Assembly: GCF_002287065.1 (NCBI RefSeq)
Contig: NZ_NSJZ01000010.1
Span: 1 to 64,000, forward strand
DNA length: 64,000 nt
Source: Paracoccus salipaludis
Lineage (GTDB): Bacteria; Pseudomonadota; Alphaproteobacteria; Rhodobacterales; Rhodobacteraceae
Reading direction: 5' to 3'
Shown: one piece after another, positions 1 to 11,476 of the stretch
Position numbering within the stretch: the first letter of the stretch is position 1
How the letters are laid out: every line of letters begins with the position of its first letter
Program-made: the position numbers and the translations under genes
The notes under the pieces: generated by a model
Told to the model about the DNA's origin: nothing
The model's database searches: none
Seen by the model: only the letters and a program-made list of their open reading frames with translations

Positions 1-1
1 G

Positions 2-619
2 CTGGTCGGCGGCGCCGCGCAGGCGCTGGGCGGCGCCGCCGCGGGCGCGGGCGCGGCAAGCGCCGCGGGCGGCGAAGGCGGAGGTGACCTCCTGCCGGGC
101 CTGCCCAATCCTGTCGACTACGTCACCGACAACCTGCTGCGCAGCGAGGCCGCGGCGCCCGACCAGTTCTCGAACGAGAACATCCGGCGCGAGGTGGGCA
201 ACATCATGGCGAACGTGATCCGCACGGGCGATCTGGCACAGGCCGACCGCACCTATCTGGAACGCGCCATCGCCGCCCGCACGACCCTGCCGCCGGCCGA
301 GGTCAGCGCGCGAATCGACCAGTCCGTCACCCAGGTCCAGCAGCTCAGGAAAGACGCGCAGGATGCCGTGGATCAGGCGCAGGCCGAAGCGCAGCGCCTG
401 CGCGACGAAGCGGCCGCGCAGGCCGAGGAGCTGAAGCAGCAGGCGATCGAGGCGGCGGAAGCCGTCCGCCGCGCGGGTGTGCTGTCGGCCTTCGCGCTGG
501 CGGCCTCGGCGCTGATCGCGGCGGCGGCGGCCTTCATCGGCGCGCAGAAGGGCGGCCGCGCCCGTGACGAGGGCCGCATCTGGGGCGGACTGACCCACAG
601 GCCGCTGCGCCCCCGCTGA
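2..619 (+). CDS. Hypothetical membrane protein, C-terminal part (5' end outside window)
   Basis: The reading frame is open from the second base of the window, so the gene starts upstream; about 205 residues are visible. It begins with a Gly/Ala-rich stretch typical of small-residue membrane helices, continues with an acidic soluble part, then a predicted coiled coil rich in Ala, Gln and Glu (about positions 300-460 of the DNA), and ends with one hydrophobic segment (about 475-545) followed by a basic tail. I recall similar architecture in Rhodobacteraceae proteins loosely labelled PhnA-like membrane proteins, but no function can be assigned. A strong terminator follows, so it is the last gene of its transcript. 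Confidence 0.7.
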   Translation: MVGGAAQALGGAAAGAGAASAAGGEGGGDLLPGLPNPVDYVTDNLLRSEAAAPDQFSNENIRREVGNIMANVIRTGDLAQADRTYLERAIAARTTLPPAEVSARIDQSVTQVQQLRKDAQDAVDQAQAEAQRLRDEAAAQAEELKQQAIEAAEAVRRAGVLSAFALAASALIAAAAAFIGAQKGGRARDEGRIWGGLTHRPLRPR

Positions 620-640
620 GCCCCCCCTGTCAGCCATGGC

Positions 641-674
641 GGGCCGCCCGAGGGCGGCCCGTTTGTATTTTTTG
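641..674 (+). terminator. Rho-independent terminator
   Basis: A GC-only inverted repeat, GGGCCGCC at 641-648 and GGCGGCCC at 653-660, has a 4-base loop and is followed by a T-rich tract (661-672, including six T in a row). This is a textbook intrinsic terminator for the membrane-protein gene and separates it from typA. Confidence 0.85.
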
Positions 675-744
675 CGGGATTTGCGGTGGCGCTTGGGGGC
701 TGGCTGGGTTAGTCCGCGCCGAAATCGAACACAGGCCTTCCGAC

Positions 745-2565
<1,821 letters not shown>

Positions 2566-2658
2566 AATCACGATCATTCACGATCGCTCTTGATGGTGTG
2601 AGGCGGACTTCTATTGTCTGCCCATCCATCATTGATTCTCCCGAAGGCAGAACAGTCC

Positions 2659-3288
2659 ATGCCGAAAACGCCCGAAAGTGGCGATCACTCCTCCACAATG
2701 GACCTGCTGGTCGATGCGGCGACCAGCTATCTGCAGGAATGCCAGACCCGCTCGATCGACGTCGAGGAGATCGCGCGTCGGGCCGGCATCGACCCGGCCC
2801 TGGCGCGGACCGTATGCCCGACCAACGAGGACCTGGGCGTCGCCATCGACACCTACGGCATGCTTCGGGCGTCCGACGTGATCAACAAGGCGCTTGTGGC
2901 TGCCCAGCCGGGCGACAACCGGGGTGCCTTGATCGGCTTGATCCGGGCCTATCTGGATTGGGCGCGCGCCAATCCGATGCTGTATCTCACGCTGGCTACC
3001 CGCACGATCCAGTTTCCCGGTGAGAACAACATCGTCCGGCGCTATGACGCCAGCTTCGTGCCGCTGGTCCGCCGCTATCTGGGCGAAAGCGAGGACGCCC
3101 CTGCGACCCGGCGCGCCGCCGTGCTGCGCGGCTTCCTGCTGGGGCTGGCCCACCTGGCCCTGGACGGCCACCTGTCGCTTTGGACGCTGCCCAACGTCGA
3201 TGTCGAGGCCGAGATCACGGCCACCATCGAGGATTTCGTCGACCTGCTGCTGTCGGCGCCCCCTCAGCCCATCCGTTCCGAAGCATAG
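2659..3288 (+). CDS. TetR-like transcriptional regulator
   Basis: A 209-residue all-helical protein. The first 50 or so residues look like a TetR-type HTH (a helix with DLLVDAATSYL, then EEIARRAGIDPALARTVCP), and the rest is a helical ligand or dimerisation domain. An in-frame ATG exists 45 bases upstream at 2614, but the ATG at 2659 has a purine-rich GAAGGCAG just upstream and gives the more typical N-terminus. Its 3' end overlaps the convergent purU gene by about 25 bases. The HTH is divergent from classic TetR, so family membership is moderate. Target and ligand are unknown. Confidence 0.75.
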   Translation: MPKTPESGDHSSTMDLLVDAATSYLQECQTRSIDVEEIARRAGIDPALARTVCPTNEDLGVAIDTYGMLRASDVINKALVAAQPGDNRGALIGLIRAYLDWARANPMLYLTLATRTIQFPGENNIVRRYDASFVPLVRRYLGESEDAPATRRAAVLRGFLLGLAHLALDGHLSLWTLPNVDVEAEITATIEDFVDLLLSAPPQPIRSEA

Positions 3289-4148
3289 CCGCCCGGACTG
3301 GCCGGGAAGACCACCGTGCGCGATCCATTCGGGAAGACGCGGTGATTGATATGGGCGTGAATGGCGCGGGACAGCACCTGCGCCTCGACGTCTCGGCCAA
3401 GGCTCACGTAATCCTCGGGACTTTGGGCGTGGGTGACACGGACGGTGTCCTGCTCGATGATCGGGCCTTCATCGAGGTCGGGCGTGACATAATGCGCCGT
3501 GGCCCCGATCAGCTTGACGCCGCGGTCGTAGGCCTGCCGGTAAGGGTTCGCGCCCTTGAAGCTGGGCAGGAAGGAGTGATGGATGTTGATCACCCGTCCC
3601 TCCATCCGCGCGCAGACGGCTTCCGACAGGACCTGCATGTAGCGTGCGAGGACGACCAGTTCCGTCCCCGTCTCGTCGATCAGCCCCATCAGCCGCGCCT
3701 CGGCCTCGGGCTTGGTCTGGGGGGTGACGCGGATGTGGTGGAAGGGGATGTCGTGGTTCACCACCAGCTTCTGGTAGGTCAGGTGGTTCGACACGACGCC
3801 CGTGATGTCGATGGGCAGCGCGCCGATGCGCCAGCGGTACAGGATGTCGTTGAGGCAATGCCCGAACCCCGACACCATCAGCAGCACCCGCATCCGGTGC
3901 GAGGCCTCGTGGATCGCCCAATCCATCCCGAAGGCCTCGGCGATCGGGGGGAAGGCCTCGCGCAGCTGCGCGCCCGTGGCGCCCGTCTCGCTGCGGAAGC
4001 TCACGCGCATGAAGAAGCGCCCGTTCGCCTGGTCGTCGAACTGCGCCGAGTCGGTGATGTTGCAGCCGTTCTCGGCAAGGAAGCTCGCGACGGCGGCGAC
4101 GATGCCGCGCCGCGACACGCAGGCGACGGTCAGAACGAAATCGGACAT
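3264..4148 (-). CDS. purU: Formyltetrahydrofolate deformylase
   Basis: Hydrolyses 10-formyl-THF to formate and THF, supplying formate for purine synthesis and balancing one-carbon pools. The 294-residue protein has an N-terminal ACT domain (about 1-80, starting VLTVACVSRRGIVAAVASFL) and a formyltransferase-like catalytic domain. The Asn-His-Asp site is visible as NIHHSFLPSF (N188, H190) and the downstream TPDLDEGPI (D226). The C-terminus runs about 10 residues past the usual VVF end and overlaps the TetR-like gene. It lies 13 bases downstream of the ferredoxin gene on the same strand, so the two may be co-transcribed. Confidence 0.95.
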   Translation of the reverse strand: MSDFVLTVACVSRRGIVAAVASFLAENGCNITDSAQFDDQANGRFFMRVSFRSETGATGAQLREAFPPIAEAFGMDWAIHEASHRMRVLLMVSGFGHCLNDILYRWRIGALPIDITGVVSNHLTYQKLVVNHDIPFHHIRVTPQTKPEAEARLMGLIDETGTELVVLARYMQVLSEAVCARMEGRVINIHHSFLPSFKGANPYRQAYDRGVKLIGATAHYVTPDLDEGPIIEQDTVRVTHAQSPEDYVSLGRDVEAQVLSRAIHAHINHRVFPNGSRTVVFPASPGGYASERMG

Positions 4149-4161
4149 GACCGGCCCCTGC

Positions 4162-4796
<635 letters not shown>

Positions 4797-6032
4797 TCAT
4801 GCTCTTTTCAGCGCGATCACCGCGTTCAGCCCGCCGAAGGCGAAGGCGTTGGACAGGACGGCGCCGACCCTCGCCTCGCGGGCGACATTCGGCACCACGT
4901 CCAGCGCGCATTCGGGGTCGGGCTCCTCGTAGCCGATGGTGGGGGCGATGATGCCGGCGCGCAGGGCCATGACACAGGCCAGAAGCTCGACCGCGCCCGT
5001 GCCGCCGATCAGGTGCCCGTGCATCGACTTGGTGGACGAGATCATCAGCCGGTCGGCGTGATGACCGAAGGCATGGGCCACCGCGGCGCATTCGGTCTTG
5101 TCGTTCGCGGCCGTGCCGGTGCCATGGGCGTTGATGTAGCCGATGTCCTCGGGGTTCAGGCCCGCGTCCTGCATCGCCCCCGCGATGGCCCGTTCAGCCC
5201 CTTGCGCGGAAGGCATCACGATGTCCTGCGCGTCTGCCGACATGGCGAAGCCGACCACCTCGGCCAGGATGTCGGCGCCCCGGGCAGCCGCGTGATCCCA
5301 GTCCTCGAAGACGAAGACTCCGGCGCCCTCGCCCTGAACCATGCCGTTGCGGTTGGCCGAGAACGGGCGGCAGGCGTCGCGGGACATGACGCGCAAGCCT
5401 TCCCACGCCTTGACGCCGCCGAAGCACAGCATGGCCTCGGAGCCGCCCGTCACCATCACCCGCGCCGCGCCCGAGCGGACCATCTGGAAGGCCAGGCCCA
5501 TCGCGTGGTTCGAGGAGGCGCAGGCGGTTGCCACGGTGAAGGAAGGGCCGCGCAGGCCGAACTCCATGCTGACATGGCTGGCGGCTGCGTTGTTCATCAG
5601 CTTGGGCACGACAAAGGGGTGGACGCGGTTCTTCCCTTCCTCGTAGACCGCGCGGTAGTTCTCGTCCCAGGTGTTCAGGCCGCCGCCGGCGGTGCCCAGC
5701 ACCACGCCGGAACACAGGCCCAGTTCGCCTTGGAAGTTCAGGCCGGACTGCCCCACCGCCTCCTTGGCGGCCAGCAGCGTGAACTGGGTGAACTTGTCGT
5801 ACAGCGAGATCTGCTGGCGGTTGAAGTGGGCCTCCGGTTCCCATCCGTGGACCTGGGCGCCGATGCGGACGGACAGGCGCTCGACGTCCTGGAAGTCCAG
5901 CTCTCCGATGCCGCAGCGGCCTTCCCGCATCGCCGCCAGCGTGTCGGGCACGTTGCAGCCCAGCGCGTTGATCGTGCCCATGCCGGTGATCGCCACGCGG
6001 CGCCGGCCCTGCGACACCGGCCGAAGGCTCAT
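4797..6032 (-). CDS. Beta-ketoacyl-ACP synthase (KAS II/FabF-like)
   Basis: Condensing enzyme that extends acyl-ACP with malonyl-ACP. The 411-residue product has the Cys-His-His triad: C171 in TATACASSNH, H303 in NAHGTGTAAND and H340 in STKSMHGHLIGG. The ATG at 6032 overlaps the stop of the ACP gene (ATGA); the frame stays open far upstream only as read-through. It directly follows a specialised ACP and lpxD, so it probably makes the acyl chain loaded on that ACP, perhaps a lipid A chain, rather than serving bulk fatty acid synthesis. This role is inferred from the neighbourhood. Confidence 0.92.
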   Translation of the reverse strand: MSLRPVSQGRRRVAITGMGTINALGCNVPDTLAAMREGRCGIGELDFQDVERLSVRIGAQVHGWEPEAHFNRQQISLYDKFTQFTLLAAKEAVGQSGLNFQGELGLCSGVVLGTAGGGLNTWDENYRAVYEEGKNRVHPFVVPKLMNNAAASHVSMEFGLRGPSFTVATACASSNHAMGLAFQMVRSGAARVMVTGGSEAMLCFGGVKAWEGLRVMSRDACRPFSANRNGMVQGEGAGVFVFEDWDHAAARGADILAEVVGFAMSADAQDIVMPSAQGAERAIAGAMQDAGLNPEDIGYINAHGTGTAANDKTECAAVAHAFGHHADRLMISSTKSMHGHLIGGTGAVELLACVMALRAGIIAPTIGYEEPDPECALDVVPNVAREARVGAVLSNAFAFGGLNAVIALKRA

Positions 6033-6292
6033 GCCTTCCCGGCCACGAGCTTTTCCACCGCGGCGATGATCGCGCCCATCGACGAGATGTCGAAATCGGA
6101 CTGCGCGGGCTCGTTGGCGTTGAACGGGATCGAGATGTCGAAGGCTTCCTCGATGGCGAAGATCGATTCCACGAGACCGAGGCTGTCGATGCCCAGTTCG
6201 GCCGGCGTGGACCCGAGGGTGATCTCGTCGGGGTCCAGCATCGCCTGCTCGGCGACGATGGCGATGACACGGTCTTGGACGCTTTTGCTCAT
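6029..6292 (-). CDS. Acyl carrier protein (specialised, lipid A-type)
   Basis: An 87-residue ACP with the phosphopantetheine attachment serine in GIDSLGL (S37), an acidic helix II and a C-terminal GKA. It is not the housekeeping AcpP sequence; the extended loop after helix II (IPFNANEPAQSDFD) and the position between lpxD and a KAS gene resemble the AcpXL-type ACPs that carry very long or special acyl chains to lipid A. It overlaps the KAS gene by 4 bases and lies 12 bases downstream of lpxD, so translation is probably coupled. Confidence 0.9.
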   Translation of the reverse strand: MSKSVQDRVIAIVAEQAMLDPDEITLGSTPAELGIDSLGLVESIFAIEEAFDISIPFNANEPAQSDFDISSMGAIIAAVEKLVAGKA

Positions 6293-6304
6293 GGGCCTGT
6301 TTCT

Positions 6305-7405
6305 TCAGTCCTTCTGCAACAGGCGTGTGACGGTCTTCTGAAGTTCCGCAAACTGCGCGGCCATGCGCGGCAGGCGGCGGATCGCCTTGTTGATCTCGAG
6401 CTGGGTTTCCATCCTGACCGCGGGCGAGCCCAGGATCACGCGGCCCGCCGGCACGTTCGTGAAGATCTTGCTGGCGCCGCCTGCGATCACGTCGTCGCCG
6501 ATGAAGATGTTGTCGCTGACGCCGCATTGCCCGGCCAGCACCACCCGGTCGCCGATGCGGACCGAGCCCGCGATCCCGACCAGCCCGCACAGCAGGCAGT
6601 CGCGCCCGACCTGCACGTTGTGGCCGATCTGGACCAGGTTGTCGATCTTGGTGCCCGATCCGACCGACGTCGCCCGGATCGTGCCCCGGTCGATGGTGGC
6701 ATTGGCGCCGACCTCGACATCGTCGCCCAGCGTGACGCCGCCCAGAGAGTGGATTCGGACCCAGTGCTGGTCGCGGACATCCCCGCGATGGCCGAGCGTA
6801 TGGCGGATTTCCTCGATGCCCGAGACCTCGGGCGTGACAAAGGAAAAGCCGTCCCCGCCGATTGCGGCGCCGGACTGCAGGATCAGCCGCGCGCCGGCGG
6901 TCACGCCATGGGCAATGCGGGCGCCCGCGTGCAGCAGGGCATCCTCTCCCACCTCGCTGTCCGCCCCGATGCTGACATGCGAGGCGATGCGGGCGCGCGC
7001 GCCGATGCGGACGCGCGGGCCGATCACCACGAAGGGGCCGATCGCGGCACCTTCTCCGATCTCGGCCGAGGGGTCGATCACGGCAGACGGATGGATGCCC
7101 GGCGCAAGCTCGGGGCCGGGGTCCAGCGCGCGGGTCAGCCCGGCCATGGCCAGCCGGGGGCGCGCGACGATCACGGCGCCCGCAAGGCCCAGTGCCTCGG
7201 GGTCCATCCCTTCCGAGATCAGGGCCGCCGCGCCCGGCGCAAGCGCCGCCGCATACTGGGGCGCCATCGCCATCGCGACCACCGCGCGGCCATCCGACGC
7301 GGCGCCCGCCTGCGCCGGCTCGGCCGCGCCAGTGATCGTCAGCGATCCGTCACCCCACAGCCGCGCGTCCAGCGCGCGGGCCAGTTCCGCCAGGGTTACA
7401 GCCAT
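6305..7405 (-). CDS. lpxD: UDP-3-O-(3-hydroxyacyl)glucosamine N-acyltransferase
   Basis: Third acylation step of lipid A biosynthesis, transferring a hydroxyacyl chain from ACP to the 2-amino group of UDP-3-O-acylglucosamine. The 366-residue protein has an N-terminal uridine-binding domain (about 1-100) and a left-handed beta-helix of hexapeptide repeats (for example [36 protein letters not shown]). It contains the conserved [10 protein letters not shown] segment with the catalytic-type histidine, and ends in a short helical tail. The start at ATG 7405 gives the usual N-terminus MAVTLAELA. It heads the lpxD-ACP-KAS unit, with the L,D-transpeptidase gene just upstream on the same strand. Confidence 0.95.
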   Translation of the reverse strand: MAVTLAELARALDARLWGDGSLTITGAAEPAQAGAASDGRAVVAMAMAPQYAAALAPGAAALISEGMDPEALGLAGAVIVARPRLAMAGLTRALDPGPELAPGIHPSAVIDPSAEIGEGAAIGPFVVIGPRVRIGARARIASHVSIGADSEVGEDALLHAGARIAHGVTAGARLILQSGAAIGGDGFSFVTPEVSGIEEIRHTLGHRGDVRDQHWVRIHSLGGVTLGDDVEVGANATIDRGTIRATSVGSGTKIDNLVQIGHNVQVGRDCLLCGLVGIAGSVRIGDRVVLAGQCGVSDNIFIGDDVIAGGASKIFTNVPAGRVILGSPAVRMETQLEINKAIRRLPRMAAQFAELQKTVTRLLQKD

Positions 7406-7430
7406 GGGTGCCCTCCTTGCAGGGACCGTC

Positions 7431-9032
7431 CTATCGGGTCGAGGCGAGCGTTTCCATCCCGCCTGCCTTCTGCAGCGCGGTCCAGACCGCATCGTCGCGG
7501 CCATAGACATCGGGGAAGTGCCGGATCGTGCCGTCCTCGTCCGCGATCGTGGTGAGATAGACCAGGTGCACCGGCAGGGGCTCGGTCTTCAGGAACCGCT
7601 CGCGCCCGGATTCGCGGGCACCGGCATAGGTCGCGGCGGGATCGGCGGCCGCACCTTCCAGCAGCACATGGGCCAGGTCGACCGGCTTCTGCACCCGGAT
7701 GCAGCCGTTGGAAAAGGCGCGGGTGCGTTCCCCGAACAGCCCCTTCGAGGGCGTGTCGTGCAGGTAGATGTTCATGGGGTTCGGGAAGATGAACTTGACC
7801 TCGCCCAACGCATTGTCATCGCTGGGCTTCTGCCGCAGCCGATAGGGGAAGTTCTTCGCCGTGTAGCGGCTGAAGTCGATGCCGTCGCGGGCAACCACCC
7901 TGCCCCGGCTGTCCACCACGTCCAGATGCGCGACCGCGTGGCGGTTCTTCTGCAGGCGGGGCAGGTAGTCGCGGAGCGCCATGGACCGCGGCACGTTCCA
8001 GCTGGGGTTGACGACCACGTTCTGCAGCTCGTCCGAGAACTCGGGCGTGCGCCAGCCTTCCTTGTCCTTGCCGATGACGGCGCGGCTTTCGAAGACCGTG
8101 CGCCCGCCCTCCATCACGCGCACGTTGAACTCGGGCAGGTTCACCCAGATCAGGCGGGCGTTCAGGTCATGGCCGTTCAGCCAGCGCATCCGCTCCAGCG
8201 CGATCAGCAGGTCGCGGGGGGCAGAGCCGGGGCCACCGTTCAGGCGCTGGATGGTGCGGGGGCCCGCGACGCCATCGGGACCCAGGCCTGCGCGGGCCTG
8301 GTAGGCGGCGACCTGGCGGGCGAGCGGTGCGTCGAACAGGTCGGCCTCGGCGCCCTCGGCGGCAAAGCCCATCGCGGCCAGGCGGGCACGAAGGCGGGCA
8401 ACGGCCTCGTCCCGCATCCCCTCGCGCCAGACGCCTTCAGGGACGGTGGGCACGTCGGCGCCAACGACCGGCCCGACGCGGGCGGCAAGCGCCTGCTGCA
8501 GGGCCCGGTAGCCGTCGTTCTGCGGCGGCACCTGGGCCAGCATCGCCGCGGGATCCGGGGCGGCGACAAAGCGCGCCAGAAGCTCCTCGGTCGGGACGCG
8601 GATCACGTCCCGCTTGTTTTCCGGGTCCACGCGGCGCGGATCGAGGATGCCGCCGCCCACGTCATGGGTCCATCGGGCGAAGGCCTTGGCAAAGGTGACC
8701 TCGGCCTCAGGGTCCGTGCGGCCCTCCAGCCCCTGCAATTGCTCGACGCCATAGATCGAAGGCAGGCCGTGGACGGGGGCCTGCGCCGCCGCCTCGATCA
8801 GCGCGATGCGGCGGGGCGCGGCCTCCGGGGCGGTGAAGACGGGCGCCAGCGCCGTCGAGCCGTACCAGGCGGCCAGTCCCGGCTGACGCGCGACGCTTCG
8901 TGCCAGTTCCCACTGCTCGGGCGAGAAGTCGAGCCGCGGCGCCGGCGCGGCGGCCTGCGCCCCCAGAGGCAACGCGGCGGACAGCAGAATCGCGCGGACG
9001 AGGCGCGGCAGGATGGACTTGGACAACAGCAA
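7431..9032 (-). CDS. L,D-transpeptidase (YcbB/LdtD-like) with peptidoglycan-binding domain
   Basis: A periplasmic 533-residue enzyme predicted to make 3-3 crosslinks in peptidoglycan. It has an N-terminal Sec signal (hydrophobic stretch ending at AQA, about residue 27), a long middle region, a peptidoglycan-binding-1 motif ([17 protein letters not shown]) and a C-terminal YkuD catalytic domain. The nucleophile sits in SNGCIRV, preceded by the typical [10 protein letters not shown] segment. Domain order matches the YcbB class. The gene ends 25 bases before lpxD on the same strand and diverges from the DUF882 protein, another cell-wall-type gene. Confidence 0.93.
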   Translation of the reverse strand: MLLSKSILPRLVRAILLSAALPLGAQAAAPAPRLDFSPEQWELARSVARQPGLAAWYGSTALAPVFTAPEAAPRRIALIEAAAQAPVHGLPSIYGVEQLQGLEGRTDPEAEVTFAKAFARWTHDVGGGILDPRRVDPENKRDVIRVPTEELLARFVAAPDPAAMLAQVPPQNDGYRALQQALAARVGPVVGADVPTVPEGVWREGMRDEAVARLRARLAAMGFAAEGAEADLFDAPLARQVAAYQARAGLGPDGVAGPRTIQRLNGGPGSAPRDLLIALERMRWLNGHDLNARLIWVNLPEFNVRVMEGGRTVFESRAVIGKDKEGWRTPEFSDELQNVVVNPSWNVPRSMALRDYLPRLQKNRHAVAHLDVVDSRGRVVARDGIDFSRYTAKNFPYRLRQKPSDDNALGEVKFIFPNPMNIYLHDTPSKGLFGERTRAFSNGCIRVQKPVDLAHVLLEGAAADPAATYAGARESGRERFLKTEPLPVHLVYLTTIADEDGTIRHFPDVYGRDDAVWTALQKAGGMETLASTR

Positions 9033-9331
9033 CTGACTCGACCCTCGCAGGCTTGTGTTTCTTCCTTATGGGGTCTTGTTGCCGGGCTGAACCCCAACAA
9101 GCGCGGCATTTCTGCCGATCCAGTTGCGCCTGGGTGACACCCTGCCCCTCGTTCTCTGGACCCATTCTAGAGCCTCGGCGAGTTTTCGCCTATAGTGGCG
9201 TCAAATCGCCGCCCTCTGGAACTCACAGTTCCGCAACCGATCGGAGAGTGACATATTCTTAAGCAATCCGGGGCAAACCCGGACAAGCCAGAAGCTGGCA
9301 CATATAACGCGTAGGACAGGCGGATCTGAAC
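9033..9331. other. Divergent intergenic region with a hairpin
   Basis: This 299-base region lies between two divergent envelope genes. It contains an inverted repeat, CTTGTTG at 9075-9081 and CAACAAG at 9095-9101, with an inner GGG/CCC pairing, located in the presumed 5' leader of the L,D-transpeptidase transcript. An AT-richer patch (9250-9310) precedes the DUF882 gene and may carry its promoter, but no clear -35/-10 pair stood out. Confidence 0.45.
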
Positions 9332-9889
9332 ATGACCTTCGAATTCTCGCGACGCGGCATTCTCGGCGTGTTCGCAGCGACGACCGTCGCTGCGGCTCCG
9401 GTGATGGCCAATGCCTTCGGTGTCGTCCGCGGAGCCGGCAACTATCGCCGCATCCGCATGTATTCGGGCCGGACCGGCGAAAGCATCGACACCGTTTACT
9501 GGGTTGATGGGAAATATGTCCGGGACGCCCTGAACGAAATCAACATCTTCATGCGCGACTGGCGCACGGGGCAGGTCATCGGGATCGACCCGCGCACCGT
9601 CGACATCGCCGCGGCCAGCCACCGGCTGCTGCAGACCAACGAACCCTACATGATGCTGTCGGGCTACCGCTCGCCCAAGACCAACGCGATGCTGCGTGCC
9701 CGCAGCGGCGGCGTGGCGCGCAACTCGCTGCACATGAGCGGCAAGGCCGCCGACCTGCGGCTGAAGTCGCGGTCCGTCAACCAGATGTACAAGGCGGCCA
9801 GCGCCTGCCGGGCCGGCGGCGTCGGCAAGTACTCCTCGTCGAACTTCGTGCACATGGACTGCGGTCCCCTGCGCACCTGGGGCGGCTGA
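9332..9889 (+). CDS. DUF882 (YcbK-like, peptidase M15 fold) exported protein
   Basis: A 185-residue protein with a twin-arginine-like signal (SRRGILGVFAATTVAAAP, cleavage probably after VMA or NAF around residues 28-30) and a compact DUF882 domain related to zinc D-Ala-D-Ala peptidases. Metal-site candidates are visible: GYRSPKTN, SLHMSGKAADL (His and Asp) and NFVHMDCG near the C-terminus (His). The family is thought to act on peptidoglycan crosslinks, though many members are uncharacterised. It lies divergently from an L,D-transpeptidase, an arrangement consistent with coordinated cell-wall remodelling. Confidence 0.9.
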   Translation: MTFEFSRRGILGVFAATTVAAAPVMANAFGVVRGAGNYRRIRMYSGRTGESIDTVYWVDGKYVRDALNEINIFMRDWRTGQVIGIDPRTVDIAAASHRLLQTNEPYMMLSGYRSPKTNAMLRARSGGVARNSLHMSGKAADLRLKSRSVNQMYKAASACRAGGVGKYSSSNFVHMDCGPLRTWGG

Positions 9890-9913
9890 CCCCCCGGCTT
9901 TCAAGTCTGCGCC

Positions 9914-9936
9914 AAGCCCGCCACCGCGCGGGCTTT
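9914..9936 (+). terminator. Hairpin, probable terminator of the DUF882 gene
   Basis: AAGCCCGC (9914-9921) pairs with GCGGGCTT (9928-9935) across a 6-base loop, followed by only a short T/C run. It lies 25 bases after the stop codon. The weak T tract makes efficiency uncertain. Confidence 0.6.
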
Positions 9937-10048
9937 CGCATGTCCGGCGCACAGGCGATCCGGCCTTGGCCTTCCGCCTCGTGACAGGCTTAGGTTGCGG
10001 GACCCGCATCCGGGCGAATCGCCCGCCCTTCCAAGGAACGACCTGCCC

Positions 10049-11476
10049 ATGACCCGCGTGATTCCCGTCCTTCTGTCCGGTGGCTCGGGAACGCGGCTCT
10101 GGCCGGTGTCACGGAAGTCCTTCCCCAAGCAGTTCGCGCCGCTGATGGGGGACCGGTCGCTGTTCCAGGCCTCGGCCGAGCGCCTGTCCGGGCCGCGCTA
10201 CGCCGAGCCGCTGGTGCTGACCAACGCCGATTTCCGCTTCATTGTGACCGAGCAGCTGGCCGAGGTCGGGATCGCCCCCGCCGCCATCCTGATCGAGCCG
10301 GCGGGTCGCAACACCGCACCCGCGATCCTGGCCGCGGCGCTGCATCAGGCGGAAATCGACCCCGACTCGCTGCTGCTGGTCGCTCCGTCCGACCATGTGG
10401 TTCCCGACACCGAAGCCTTCGGCCGGGCCGTGGACCAGGGCCTTCCCCTTGCGCGGCAAGGCCGGATCGTCACCTTCGGGATCGAGCCGACCCGCCCCGA
10501 GACCGGCTATGGCTATCTGGAGCTGGACGGGGAACCGCGCGACGGAGCCGCCCCGCTGCGCCGCTTCGTGGAGAAGCCCGACGCCGACACCGCCCATGCG
10601 ATGCTGGCAGCGGGCCGCTTCCTGTGGAACGCGGGCATCTTCCTGTTCACCGCGCGCACCATGATCGAGGCCTTCCGCGCCCATGCGCCCGAGTTCCTGG
10701 AACCCGTCAGGGCGGCATTGGCCGAGGCCAGGCAGGACCTCGGCTTCCTGCGGCTTGCCCCCGAGCCCTGGGACAGCCTGCCCGACCTTTCCATCGACTA
10801 CGCGGTGATGGAGAAGGCGGACAACCTGTCCGTCGTCCGCTTCGCCGAGCATTGGTCCGACCTCGGCGGCTGGGACGCCGTCTGGCGCGAGGCGCAGGTG
10901 GATGCGCCCGCCTGGCGGGGCGTGATCGCGGACGAACGATCCACGGCCATCGACTGCGACAACGTCCTGCTGCGGTCGGATGACGAAGACATGCAGGTCG
11001 TGGGCATAGGGCTCAAGGACATGATGGTGGTGGCGACGGGCGACGCGGTGCTGGTCGCGGGCATGGACCGCGCGCAGGATGTGCGCCAGGCCGTCACTGC
11101 GCTGAAATCCAAGGGGGCGCGGCAGGCCGAACGCTTTCTGCGCGACCATCGTCCCTGGGGCTGGTTCGAGACCCTCGTCATGGGCGAGCGCTTCCAGGTC
11201 AAGCGCATCGTCGTTCATCCCGGCGCCTCGCTGTCGCTGCAAAGCCACGTCCACCGGTCCGAGCACTGGATCGTGGTCAGCGGCACCGCGAAGGTGACGG
11301 TGGACGACAAGGTCTCGCTGGTGACTGAAAACCAGTCGATCTACGTCCCCTTGGGCGCTGTCCACCGGATGGAGAACCCCGGCAAGGTGCCGATGGTCCT
11401 GATCGAGGTCCAGACCGGCGTCTACCTGGGCGAGGACGACATCATCCGCTACGAGGACGCCTACGCCCGCACCTAG
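10049..11476 (+). CDS. manC: Mannose-1-phosphate guanylyltransferase / mannose-6-phosphate isomerase
   Basis: A bifunctional enzyme of 475 residues that makes GDP-mannose for exopolysaccharide or LPS. The N-terminal nucleotidyltransferase shows the signature LLSGGSGTRLWPVSRKSFPKQF and the FVEKPD substrate motif. The C-terminal cupin (type II PMI) shows HVHRSEHWIVVSGTAKV. The ATG at 10049 follows an AAGGAACG ribosome site; the frame is open further upstream but without a plausible start signal. It is monocistronic, and its stop overlaps the stop of kup tail to tail (CTAG at 11473-11476). No other polysaccharide genes are adjacent. Confidence 0.95.
   Translation: MTRVIPVLLSGGSGTRLWPVSRKSFPKQFAPLMGDRSLFQASAERLSGPRYAEPLVLTNADFRFIVTEQLAEVGIAPAAILIEPAGRNTAPAILAAALHQAEIDPDSLLLVAPSDHVVPDTEAFGRAVDQGLPLARQGRIVTFGIEPTRPETGYGYLELDGEPRDGAAPLRRFVEKPDADTAHAMLAAGRFLWNAGIFLFTARTMIEAFRAHAPEFLEPVRAALAEARQDLGFLRLAPEPWDSLPDLSIDYAVMEKADNLSVVRFAEHWSDLGGWDAVWREAQVDAPAWRGVIADERSTAIDCDNVLLRSDDEDMQVVGIGLKDMMVVATGDAVLVAGMDRAQDVRQAVTALKSKGARQAERFLRDHRPWGWFETLVMGERFQVKRIVVHPGASLSLQSHVHRSEHWIVVSGTAKVTVDDKVSLVTENQSIYVPLGAVHRMENPGKVPMVLIEVQTGVYLGEDDIIRYEDAYART

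Noticed and set aside
4797..6590. 597-residue KAS with a long N-terminal extension
   Set aside because: The extension is the antisense-like read-through of the ACP and lpxD region in a wrong frame; the real start overlaps the ACP stop at 6029-6032.
9185..9210. TATAGT/TTGACG strings as a divergent promoter
   Set aside because: The -35 and -10 spacing is wrong on both strands.
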